DNA from: Planctomycetota bacterium
Lineage (GTDB): Bacteria; Planctomycetota; Phycisphaerae; WQYP01
Assembly (NCBI GenBank): GCA_021838985.1
Contig: JAKCCC010000111.1
Coordinates: forward strand, 1-6,626
DNA: 6,626 nucleotides
Direction of reading: 5' to 3'
Shown piece after piece: positions 1-5,744 of this stretch. Numbering within the stretch: position 1 is the stretch's first letter; each line of letters begins with the position of its first letter. Both the position numbers and the translations under genes were made by a program. Under the pieces are notes generated by a model. The model had not been told where the DNA came from and did not search any database. It worked only from the letters and a program-made list of their open reading frames with translations.

Positions 1-281
1 TCCGCCATTTTCAGAACAGGTCCAGCGAGATCTCCGGCCTTGCTCCCATATCCCATGGCGCCTGCGAACACCGAAAATAGCGCCAACTCCGTGTCCATGG
101 CCCCGGTCGAAGAGCCGCCGTCGGCCAACCGCAAACGATAAGCCGGAAGGCGGAAATCATACCCACAAGAGCCGCCCGGGGGGGGCTTGGCCGGGGTGGT
201 GCTTCCGATAACACCTCACCCCGCTATTTTCAGGCCAGTTACGCCCCGCCCTATGTTCATCCGCTCCGGAAAAATTAGCCT
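1..281. other. Region downstream of coaE, no defensible gene
   Basis: No recognisable gene lies here. One minus-strand frame is open from just after a TGA near position 220 to the window edge. It has an ATG at 98 (MDTELALFSVFAGAMGYGSK...) and could be the first codons of a gene continuing to the left, but it has no clear ribosome binding site and matches no family I know. A run of eight G lies at 178-185. Just past the coaE stop, the minus strand has a short CCTC/GAGG stem (279-289) followed by TTTTT (270-274). This is too weak to call a terminator with confidence. Confidence 0.3.
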
Positions 282-920
282 CTATGAGGACGACGGGGGA
301 TGACGTCGGAAGTTCGTCAAAATCCTGGAAAAAAGGTCGCGGACTTGATCTCGGCTTAGCGCTGCATCACCATCGTTATGGATTATATATTGCGCGACTT
401 GCGCTTTTTTGTCAAGCGGCAGTTGAAATTTTTCCCGCTCCCGCAGCTGGCGGGCGTTCCATCCACGTGTCCGTGCGACACGCTGCAGCCGGCTTTCCCA
501 ACCGGCCTCCACAAAGATAACGGCATCGCACTGTTCATGCAAGCCGCTTTCCACCAACAACGGCGAATCCCACACCACCGCTTTAACCATTTTATTATAC
601 TTAAGTCGCCGCATCCGGTCAAGGCGCAGCCTGGCGACACGCGGATGCAGCAGCCGGTTCAGGCGCCGCAAAGCCTCCGGATCGTGAAACACTTTCCCGG
701 CCAGGGCCGCGCGATCCACCGTCCCATCCGGGCGGAAAACAGCCTCTCCCCATAGGCGCCGCACTTGCGCCGCCACGGCCGCATCCCGCAGCGCCTCCGC
801 GGCCAGCTGGTCGCTGTCTAGCACCGCGCAGCCCAGTTTCGCCAGCTCCGCCGCGACCGTGCTTTTGCCAGCACCAATGCCCCCCGTCAATCCGATGATC
901 GGTTTGGGGAACCGCGCCAT
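282..920 (-). CDS. coaE: Dephospho-CoA kinase
   Basis: CoaE is the cytoplasmic P-loop kinase that phosphorylates the 3'-hydroxyl of the ribose in dephospho-CoA using ATP, the last step of coenzyme A synthesis. The 212-residue product has the normal family length. It carries the Walker A loop GLTGGIGAGKST at residues 10-21, the D-S-D pair at 35-37 expected at the catalytic site, an LLHPRV block near residues 89-94, a WDSPLLVESGLH segment near 117-128, and the REKFQLP...KKAQVAQYIIHNDGD lid and nucleotide-binding region near 161-185. The ATG at 920 lies 5 bases after the stop of the upstream permease. An AAAGG (930-934) sits about 9 bases before it, inside the end of that permease gene, so translation is probably coupled to the transporter operon. 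Nothing suggests damage. The unusual feature is its position as the last gene of an ABC importer operon. Confidence 0.97.
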   Translation of the reverse strand: MARFPKPIIGLTGGIGAGKSTVAAELAKLGCAVLDSDQLAAEALRDAAVAAQVRRLWGEAVFRPDGTVDRAALAGKVFHDPEALRRLNRLLHPRVARLRLDRMRRLKYNKMVKAVVWDSPLLVESGLHEQCDAVIFVEAGWESRLQRVARTRGWNARQLREREKFQLPLDKKAQVAQYIIHNDGDAALSRDQVRDLFSRILTNFRRHPPSSS

Positions 921-925
921 TCCAA

Positions 926-1954
926 TTAACCTTTCACTGCGCCGAGCTGTATCCCGCTGACAATATATTTTTGCAGAACGATGAACAGGATCACCAGCGG
1001 CACGATGGACATCGTGACCGCCGCCATAAGCTGGTTCGTGGTTTGCCCGGCCGTGGAATTAAAGTACAGCAGGCCAATGGGCAGGGTGTAGCGGCTCTGG
1101 CTTTTGAGCATCACCAGGGGCCAGAAAAAGTTCTGATAAGCTCCCATAAAAGTGAAAATGGTCAGCGTAATCAAGCCCGGCCGCGACAGGGGCAGCGTAA
1201 TGTCCCAGAAAATACGCCAGGGGCTGGCCCCGTCGATCATCGCGGATTCATCCAGGCTCGGTGGAATGGTCAACATGAACTGCCGCAGCAAAAACACGCC
1301 AAAGGGGCTGAACGCCGCCGGGATAATCAGGCCGGGAAAGGAGTTGACCAGGTGCAGATCGATCATCACCTGGTAGTTGGGAATCACCATCACCAGGCCG
1401 GGCAGCATCATCGTGGCCAGGTACAGCAGAAAAACCTTGTTCCGCCCCGGCCAGTGCAGGCGCGAAAACGCGAAGGCCGCCAAAGCGCTGGTGAACACCT
1501 GCAGGAACGTAATCCAGCTGGCCACGAAAATGCTGTTCCAATAATAGCGGGCGAAGGGGATAACTTGAAAAACCTTCAGGTAATTGCTCCAGCGCAGTTG
1601 GGTTGGCAGCCAATTCGGCAGCCCGGTCTCGCTTAGGGGTTTCAAGCTGGTCAACACCATCCAGATAAACGGCAAGGTCGCCAGCAGGGCCAGCAGTGCC
1701 AGTGGAATGTTCCAGAACAAACCGCCGCTCCACCAGCGGATCAGGCTCCCACGTTTCGACACCGCCGGTGGAGCAGCCGTAGAGCCTCCCTTTGCCAACC
1801 CGGTGCCACAATCCGTCAAAATCTTCGCGCCGTGCGAAGATTTTGGTTCGATAGAAAACGTTGGTTGCGCGGCGGACCCGCCACCTCCGGCAAGCCGGGG
1901 GCTATATGTTTGGTTGCGGCCCGCAGGCCGCGCTGGGATATCACTGGCCATCAT
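926..1954 (-). CDS. Carbohydrate ABC transporter permease, MalG type
   Basis: This is an inner-membrane permease subunit of a binding-protein-dependent importer, expected to pair with the upstream MalF-type permease. About six membrane segments are visible, from roughly residue 79 (LFWNIPLALLALLATLPFIW) to 308-330. The cytoplasmic EAA loop that contacts the ATPase is at 235-258 (DESAMIDGASPWRIFWDITL), followed by PLSRPG. The ATG at 1954 lies 18 bases after the upstream stop and gives 342 residues, about 65 more than usual for the family. The extra N-terminus is low-complexity, rich in Gly, Ala, Pro and Ser, and is encoded by a cluster of palindromes (1817-1931). An in-frame GTG at 1762 would give 278 residues, the normal family length, but I see no well-placed ribosome binding site before it: an AGGGAGG lies more than 20 bases upstream. 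The family call is firm and the start is not. The substrate cannot be read from sequence. Confidence 0.92.
   Translation of the reverse strand: MMASDIPARPAGRNQTYSPRLAGGGGSAAQPTFSIEPKSSHGAKILTDCGTGLAKGGSTAAPPAVSKRGSLIRWWSGGLFWNIPLALLALLATLPFIWMVLTSLKPLSETGLPNWLPTQLRWSNYLKVFQVIPFARYYWNSIFVASWITFLQVFTSALAAFAFSRLHWPGRNKVFLLYLATMMLPGLVMVIPNYQVMIDLHLVNSFPGLIIPAAFSPFGVFLLRQFMLTIPPSLDESAMIDGASPWRIFWDITLPLSRPGLITLTIFTFMGAYQNFFWPLVMLKSQSRYTLPIGLLYFNSTAGQTTNQLMAAVTMSIVPLVILFIVLQKYIVSGIQLGAVKG
1817..1931. repeat. Cluster of palindromes at the MalG-type gene start
   Basis: Four inverted repeats lie in about 115 bases. The strongest is a perfect 12-base stem, CAAAATCTTCGC (1817-1828) with GCGAAGATTTTG (1834-1845), around a 5-base loop. 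It is followed by GGCG/CGCC (1871-1874 with 1879-1882), CCGGC/GCCGG (1887-1891 with 1894-1898, flanks extending it with one wobble pair), and GCGGCC/GGCCGC (1916-1921 with 1926-1931). A 9-base direct repeat TTGGTTGCG occurs at 1861-1869 and 1910-1918. No T-run follows the main hairpin, so it is not a standard terminator. The make-up resembles a REP-like intergenic repeat, but no second copy lies in this window, so that label is an inference. Confidence 0.6.
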
Positions 1955-1972
1955 AGGTATTGTCCCATTGGT

Positions 1973-3454
1973 CTACTCGCTGACAAATTGTCCCCCAAAT
2001 TTCCAGCTCACCAGCGTGGCCGCCAGCACGAAAACAAACATAATCCACGCCACCGCGGAGGCGACGCCGAAGCTGCCGGTCTGGAACCCTTTGGTGTAGA
2101 TGTCGTAACTGAGGGTGGTGGTGGCGCCGGCCGGGCCGCCTTGGGTCATGGCTACCGCCACGTCCCAGCCGCCTTGCAGCCCGCCGATAATACTCATAAT
2201 AAAGATGAAAAACGTGGTCGGGGCCAGCATCGGCCACGTGACATGCCAAAACTTGTTCAGGCGCGACGCGCCATCCAAGTCCGCGGCCTCGTATAAGTCT
2301 TGCGGCACATTGGAAAGCCCCGCCAGATAGAGCAGCATATTGTTCGAGCCAACCGCGATCCAAAATCCCATAATCATCAGCGCCGGCTTGGCCCAGTAGT
2401 AGCTGGTCAGCCACTGCGGCGGCTGCAACCCCACGGTCGCCTGTCCCGGCAGATTGAAACAGACGATCCCCAGCCCCTCCAGCACGAACAGTCCGGTCAT
2501 GGTGAGCATCGCCAGCATCAGGGCGCTGCCCAAGCCGGTATCCCAGGCCGTCCGGCCAAACCGTGCGCCCGACCAGGGCGCCAGCGGCCACAGCACGCCA
2601 GCACCGGTTAATATGGTGAGTCCCAGCGCCGCCCGCCGCTCGGGAAACCAGAACCAGGCCGCCACGGTGGGAATGGCCAACAGCGCCAACGCCATCAGCA
2701 AAGAGGCCGTTCCCAGATCCGCTTCCCGCCACAGCCGCCCCAGCCGGCGCCCCGCCAGCGCCGCCAGACCGGCCATCATCAACGCCGAAACCCAGAGTCC
2801 CAACTGAATCCAGAGCGGCCCAACTCCACGCACCAGGTTCTGCAGACCCAGCAGCGCTGGACGCAGCGCCAGGTTGATCGGACCGGTATCGGGGTTGTAT
2901 AGATCCTTCCACAGGATAAAAATGGCCATGCCGCTGGTAAACGACGGCAGATACATCAAGGTGCGATAGACGCTTCGTCCGCCCGCGGCGCCCAGCACCA
3001 GAATCCCGCCTACCGTGGCGCCAATCAAGATGGTCATGGCGGAGCCGCCCATCCCCCAGAGCCCCAGGACCACCGCACTGGCCAGCACGACCGCGGAAAC
3101 CACCAGCATCAGCCACGCCCGCCGGCTTGGCGCCGCTTTCTGCCGGCTAAGCAGGATGGCCAGGAACAGGCTGCCGGCGATGGCAAACGGAATGCCCATC
3201 ATCAAGAACAAGGTGTTGCCGAGATAAAACCAGAAATTCGCGCTGTGCAGCAGATGCCCAAAATTATCCAGCCCCACCCAGCGCACGGGATTCGGTTTAA
3301 ACATGTTCTGGTGACGCAGGTCCCAGTTGCTGAAGGCCATCACCAGACTGAACACCACCGGGAACAGCGTAAATACAACCACGCCGAGGAAGTTTGGACT
3401 TAAGAAGGCCAGCGCTGGCAGGAGGCGACGTCGGGTTTGAGAAAAGCGGCTCAT
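1973..3454 (-). CDS. Sugar ABC transporter permease, MalF type, with extra membrane blocks
   Basis: This is an inner-membrane permease of a carbohydrate-type ABC importer. I chose the ATG at 3454, one base after the binding-protein stop (TGACATG), giving 493 residues. An in-frame ATG at 3481 would overlap the upstream gene by 26 bases. Residue numbers here use the 3454 start. The core is typical: a first helix near 11-42, a WVGLDNF segment near 59-65, a second helix near 75-103, the RTLMYLPSFTSGMAIFILWK block near 164-183, and the EAA loop EAADLDGASRLNKFWHVTWP near 389-408. A last helix lies near 462-484. Family members usually have about 300 residues. The excess lies in two hydrophobic insertions: about 104-159 (two likely helices) and about 202-346 (about four likely helices). 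The core motifs are intact, so the protein is probably functional. Confidence 0.92.
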   Translation of the reverse strand: MSRFSQTRRRLLPALAFLSPNFLGVVVFTLFPVVFSLVMAFSNWDLRHQNMFKPNPVRWVGLDNFGHLLHSANFWFYLGNTLFLMMGIPFAIAGSLFLAILLSRQKAAPSRRAWLMLVVSAVVLASAVVLGLWGMGGSAMTILIGATVGGILVLGAAGGRSVYRTLMYLPSFTSGMAIFILWKDLYNPDTGPINLALRPALLGLQNLVRGVGPLWIQLGLWVSALMMAGLAALAGRRLGRLWREADLGTASLLMALALLAIPTVAAWFWFPERRAALGLTILTGAGVLWPLAPWSGARFGRTAWDTGLGSALMLAMLTMTGLFVLEGLGIVCFNLPGQATVGLQPPQWLTSYYWAKPALMIMGFWIAVGSNNMLLYLAGLSNVPQDLYEAADLDGASRLNKFWHVTWPMLAPTTFFIFIMSIIGGLQGGWDVAVAMTQGGPAGATTTLSYDIYTKGFQTGSFGVASAVAWIMFVFVLAATLVSWKFGGQFVSE

Positions 3455-3455
3455 G

Positions 3456-4937
3456 TCAATTCGCCCAACCTTTCCAAGCATAGTAACGTCGGTAGAACGG
3501 GTTGGCGATTAAAGGCAACGGCACTTTCTTGCCCGCCCGGCGTAGCCGGTCGATCCGGTTCTGCCGACGCCGCAGCTTGGCATACAGGCGCCGCAGACGC
3601 GGACTCGAACGCACATTATCGGCGATGCGCTGGTTAATGCGCTCCGCCGCCAGCTGCGCCGCCTGGCGAGCGGTGTAAATGCCGGCGATAAAGCCGGTCT
3701 CGGCTTGACCATTGACGATCCGCTGCACCGTCGCCGCCTGAACAAAGGGGCTGTACGCGAAGGGAATGGCGATCGTGGCGCAGGCGTGGGCGAAGGCGCC
3801 GCTGCATCCGGCCTCGTTGGGATATTGCGGCGGATTCAGAAATTCGCGCGTCCGCGTATAAATGGGATTCGGCGGCTCCGCATCGCCATCCCGCACGATC
3901 TGCATATTGTAAGTGCGGCTCGCCAGGTAGGCCAGAAAATATTCCGCCAGTTGCTTGTGCGGCGAACCGATGTAAATAGCCGCGCCCCGCATATCCAGCG
4001 ACGAGTTGGGGAATTCACCGTAGGGCGGATCGGAAACCGCCAGCGGGATCCGTCCCGTGGTTCGATAAAATTTGCGCAGTTGAATCAGCATATACCGGCC
4101 TACATAAAACATCGCATACTGGCCGCTGTTGAACAGCTGGAATCCCGCGCCGCCATAACCCTCCTGCGTGGCGAAAGAAGCCTGCTGCGCCGGTGTCGGC
4201 AGCAAATGATCCACAAACGTCCAGCGGTACATCAGACGCAGAACCCGGATATAACGCGGATCATTCAAAATGCACCGGGTGAGCGTTTCATTAAAAGCCG
4301 ACAGCCCCAGGCTACGCCGCATCACGCCCGTATTCACGCTGTTGGCGAAAAATACAGGCTCCGTCGCCCCCGGCGGATTCGCCGCCCGCACCAGCGCCAG
4401 CCCCCGCCGCTGAAATTGGGCGAACGTCCAGGTCCGCGGTGGAATCGGCTGATGATACCGTCGAAAAGTGGCTTGGTTCACCCAGTACAAGGCGGTGTCC
4501 ACATTATCGGGAAACACATATTGCTTGCCGTTGGTGAGCAGATCCGGGCGCAGCGCCGGCCAGGTTTTACTGGCATCGAACCCCATGTTCCTGGCCGCCG
4601 GCGCTACATTGTACAGCAGGCCGCACTGCGCCAGAAAATTCATCTCGCCGAAGCCATACATGTCCATTAGATCATCCGCATCGCCGGAAACGCCTTGAAT
4701 GATGTCCTTGCTCATGTCGTTATTAGCGAAATCCAGGCGCAGGGTGACTTTCGGATAATGATGGCGGCGCAGCCAACGCTCAAAATGCGCCACCTGGCTG
4801 ATGCGCTCCGGATTGTCATCGGTTGTCCAATGCAGCACCGGGTACCTGCTGCGATGCGACGGCAAATTGACTTCGGTCAGCGCACTGGCGGCCAGCAGCA
4901 GCGCCAGACCAATCAAAAAGGAATATTTCCAGTCCAT
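3456..4937 (-). CDS. Extracellular solute-binding protein, family 1 (sugar type)
   Basis: This is the periplasmic receptor that binds the substrate and delivers it to the permease pair encoded just downstream. From the ATG at 4937 the product has 493 residues and begins MDWKYSFLIGLALLLAASAL, a Sec-type signal with likely cleavage after ASA (about residue 19). There is no lipobox cysteine, so it is probably soluble in the periplasm. Typical family blocks follow: YPVLHWTTDDNPERI...HFERWL near 32-56, QYVFPDNVDTALYWVNQATF with PPRTWTFAQFQRRGLALV near 139-184, and the FNSGQYAMFYVGRYM block near 269-283. A TTG at 4982 could extend the frame, but it has no ribosome binding site and overlaps the candidate promoter. 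The last ~50 residues are strongly basic and end NPFYRRYYAWKGWAN, an unusual tail. Four cysteines remain in the mature chain. The ligand is unknown; a carbohydrate is inferred from the family and the MalF/MalG partners. Confidence 0.9.
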   Translation of the reverse strand: MDWKYSFLIGLALLLAASALTEVNLPSHRSRYPVLHWTTDDNPERISQVAHFERWLRRHHYPKVTLRLDFANNDMSKDIIQGVSGDADDLMDMYGFGEMNFLAQCGLLYNVAPAARNMGFDASKTWPALRPDLLTNGKQYVFPDNVDTALYWVNQATFRRYHQPIPPRTWTFAQFQRRGLALVRAANPPGATEPVFFANSVNTGVMRRSLGLSAFNETLTRCILNDPRYIRVLRLMYRWTFVDHLLPTPAQQASFATQEGYGGAGFQLFNSGQYAMFYVGRYMLIQLRKFYRTTGRIPLAVSDPPYGEFPNSSLDMRGAAIYIGSPHKQLAEYFLAYLASRTYNMQIVRDGDAEPPNPIYTRTREFLNPPQYPNEAGCSGAFAHACATIAIPFAYSPFVQAATVQRIVNGQAETGFIAGIYTARQAAQLAAERINQRIADNVRSSPRLRRLYAKLRRRQNRIDRLRRAGKKVPLPLIANPFYRRYYAWKGWAN

Positions 4938-4978
4938 GCCCGAGTCCAGGTGGTGCAAGCATCTCCGCAGGCCCGTAA

Positions 4979-5007
4979 ACAATAAGAAGAATCGCGCTGT
5001 GATGCAA
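4979..5007 (-). promoter_or_regulatory. Candidate sigma-70 type promoter for the transporter operon
   Basis: On the minus strand, TTGCAT (5002-5007) and TATTGT (4979-4984) are separated by 17 bases. They match the -35 consensus at three of six bases and the -10 consensus at four of six. Transcription would start near 4972 and leave a leader of about 35 bases before the ATG at 4937, which fits that start choice. Matches this weak arise by chance, so the call is tentative. Confidence 0.25.
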
Positions 5008-5062
5008 CCGGGATGTGGCCGGATTTTTGGGCAGCGGGTCTAGCCATAAATTGTGGCAGACA

Positions 5063-5162
5063 GGCACGATCCTACGTGCCGTACGGGTGTGACCATGCAT
5101 TTCGGCACACCCTGCCCCCTATAGCCCCCGGTCCGCACGGTGGCGGACTGGTTTAGTCGCCC
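5063..5162. repeat. Three consecutive stem-loops upstream of the operon
   Basis: Three hairpins follow each other: GGCACG/CGTGCC (5063-5068 with 5075-5080), GGGTGTG/CACACCC (5085-5091 with 5106-5112, loop containing ATGCAT), and CCGGTCCGC/GCGGACTGG (5128-5136 with 5143-5151, one G-T wobble). The right arm of the last can instead pair GGCG-ACT (5143-5150, one bulged base) with AGTCGCC (5156-5162). The density suggests a structured repeat or a leader RNA. I do not recognise it as a known riboswitch class. On the minus strand it lies upstream of the candidate promoter, which favours a DNA repeat over a leader. Confidence 0.45.
5151..5162. repeat. 12-base direct repeat, copy 1 (GTTTAGTCGCCC)
   Basis: This exact 12-mer also occurs at 5711-5722 in the same orientation, and both copies are next to or part of an inverted repeat. 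Here it forms the right arm of an imperfect stem with 5143-5150. The two copies enclose a region with no convincing gene. Confidence 0.6.
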
Positions 5163-5466
5163 ACGACGACCTTCGGCGGATCGTGGACCGGGGGGAATCT
5201 CCGCGGCAGCACCTCCTCCGGCCACGCCGTTCCCGGTATCGGTGTCTCGCCAGGCGAACCAGAACCTCGTTGGCTAAAAAATATGGCCACACCCTGCCGT
5301 GCCGCCCGCGTCGTCGTAGCGGCGGGAAAACTCCATCCCGATCGGTACCGGAAATTGTGTCCACCGGGGCGGATTTTCGACCTACCACGATGAACCACAA
5401 TTTGGTGAAATCCGCGATGTTTTGAGATTGATTCTAAGCTCGACTCTTGCCGATTTCGGAGGAACC

Positions 5467-5492
5467 AAAAAGCGTGATTCCACGGGCTTTTT
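5467..5492 (-). terminator. Terminator-like hairpin, possibly bidirectional
   Basis: On the minus strand AAAAAG (5492-5487) pairs with CTTTTT (5472-5467) and CGTG with CACG, around a GAAT loop and with a two-base CC bulge. The 3' arm ends in a T-run, as in an intrinsic terminator. The mirror arrangement gives a T-run on the plus strand too. It lies about 250 bases downstream of the uncharacterised gene that ends at 5741, and would separate that transcript from the transporter operon. The inner stem is short, so termination is a prediction only. Confidence 0.4.
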
Positions 5493-5528
5493 AAGATGGC
5501 GTGGAGTGTTTGCACACCGGTATAAAAC

Positions 5529-5554
5529 GCGGGGTGTATAAGAACTCACCCCGC
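5529..5554. repeat. 8-base stem-loop GCGGGGTG/CACCCCGC
   Basis: The arms are 5529-5536 and 5547-5554, with a 10-base AT-rich loop (TATAAGAACT). No T-run follows on either strand. It could be an operator-like site or a chance palindrome in GC-rich DNA. Confidence 0.3.
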
Positions 5555-5710
5555 CATCGCGCTTTCCGAAAGATTTGACCCTTTACGATCCTAAAAAATG
5601 GCAAAAGTTGAGCTTAATGGTGGGTGGAGTCCGGGGCAAGATGGCCCGGATGGCCAACGCCGTTTCCCGGGGCGGCTGGGGCACGGGCCGGGCTGGCTCA
5701 TCCTTCTGGA

Positions 5711-5730
5711 GTTTAGTCGCCCGCGGCGAC
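5711..5730. repeat. Direct repeat copy 2 with palindrome
   Basis: The second copy of GTTTAGTCGCCC (5711-5722) runs into a tight palindrome, GTCGCC (5716-5721) with GGCGAC (5725-5730) around the loop CGC. It lies immediately downstream of the uncharacterised gene's 3' end and directly abuts the CCTTCAT repeat. Confidence 0.55.
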
Positions 5731-5744
5731 CCTTCATCCTTCAT
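5731..5744. repeat. Two tandem CCTTCAT units at a gene end
   Basis: CCTTCAT occurs twice in a row, and a CATCCTTC lies nearby at about 5700-5707. The TGA stop of the uncharacterised gene is inside the second unit, so the simple repeat forms the 3' boundary of that gene. Similar short repeats are, as I recall, common between genes in Verrucomicrobia and Planctomycetes. Confidence 0.5.

Larger units (their letters stand above)
4938..5740. other. Repeat-rich intergenic region upstream of the transporter operon
   Basis: About 800 bases separate the uncharacterised gene from the transporter operon. I see no gene in it that I would defend. Three minus-strand frames between about 5150 and 5515 are open for 60-120 codons at once, which is typical of GC-rich non-coding DNA, and none resembles a known family. 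The region contains several stem-loops, a terminator-like hairpin, a weak promoter candidate and a 12-base direct repeat, each listed separately. An 8-base inverted repeat GCGGATTT/AAATCCGC (5369-5376 with 5408-5415) interleaves with AAATTGTG/CACAATTT (5352-5359 with 5396-5403). Repeats of this length are expected by chance in 800 bases. Confidence 0.6.

Noticed and set aside
971..1636. A 221-codon plus-strand frame opposite the MalG-type permease
   Set aside because: It is an antisense shadow, very rich in His, Gln and Arg, with no ribosome binding site or domain.
1951..1968. A five-codon frame (MGQYL) between the two permease genes, overlapping the ATG at 1954
   Set aside because: It is too short to support and is easily produced by chance.
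1941..3116. A 391-codon minus-strand frame rich in Gly, Arg and Ala
   Set aside because: It overlaps the MalF-type permease in another frame, has no recognisable domain, and has the composition expected of a shifted GC-rich frame.
3705..4670. A 321-codon plus-strand frame opposite the binding protein
   Set aside because: It is the antisense shadow of a well-supported gene and its Arg/His/Gln-rich product matches no family.
5153..5515. A 120-codon minus-strand frame ending PPKVVVGD
   Set aside because: All three minus frames are largely open here, the start would be a GTG without a ribosome binding site, a terminator-like hairpin lies inside it, and no family is recognisable.
5063..5554. CRISPR-like array from several short repeats
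   Set aside because: The repeats are hairpins of different sequence with no regular spacing and no shared repeat unit.
5583..5744. A 53-codon minus-strand frame whose ATG overlaps the stop of the uncharacterised gene (MKDEGSPRATKLQKDE...)
   Set aside because: The ATG overlap looks like translational coupling, but the frame begins in a CCTTCAT simple repeat and crosses the palindromic repeat, so it is probably an accident of repeat sequence.
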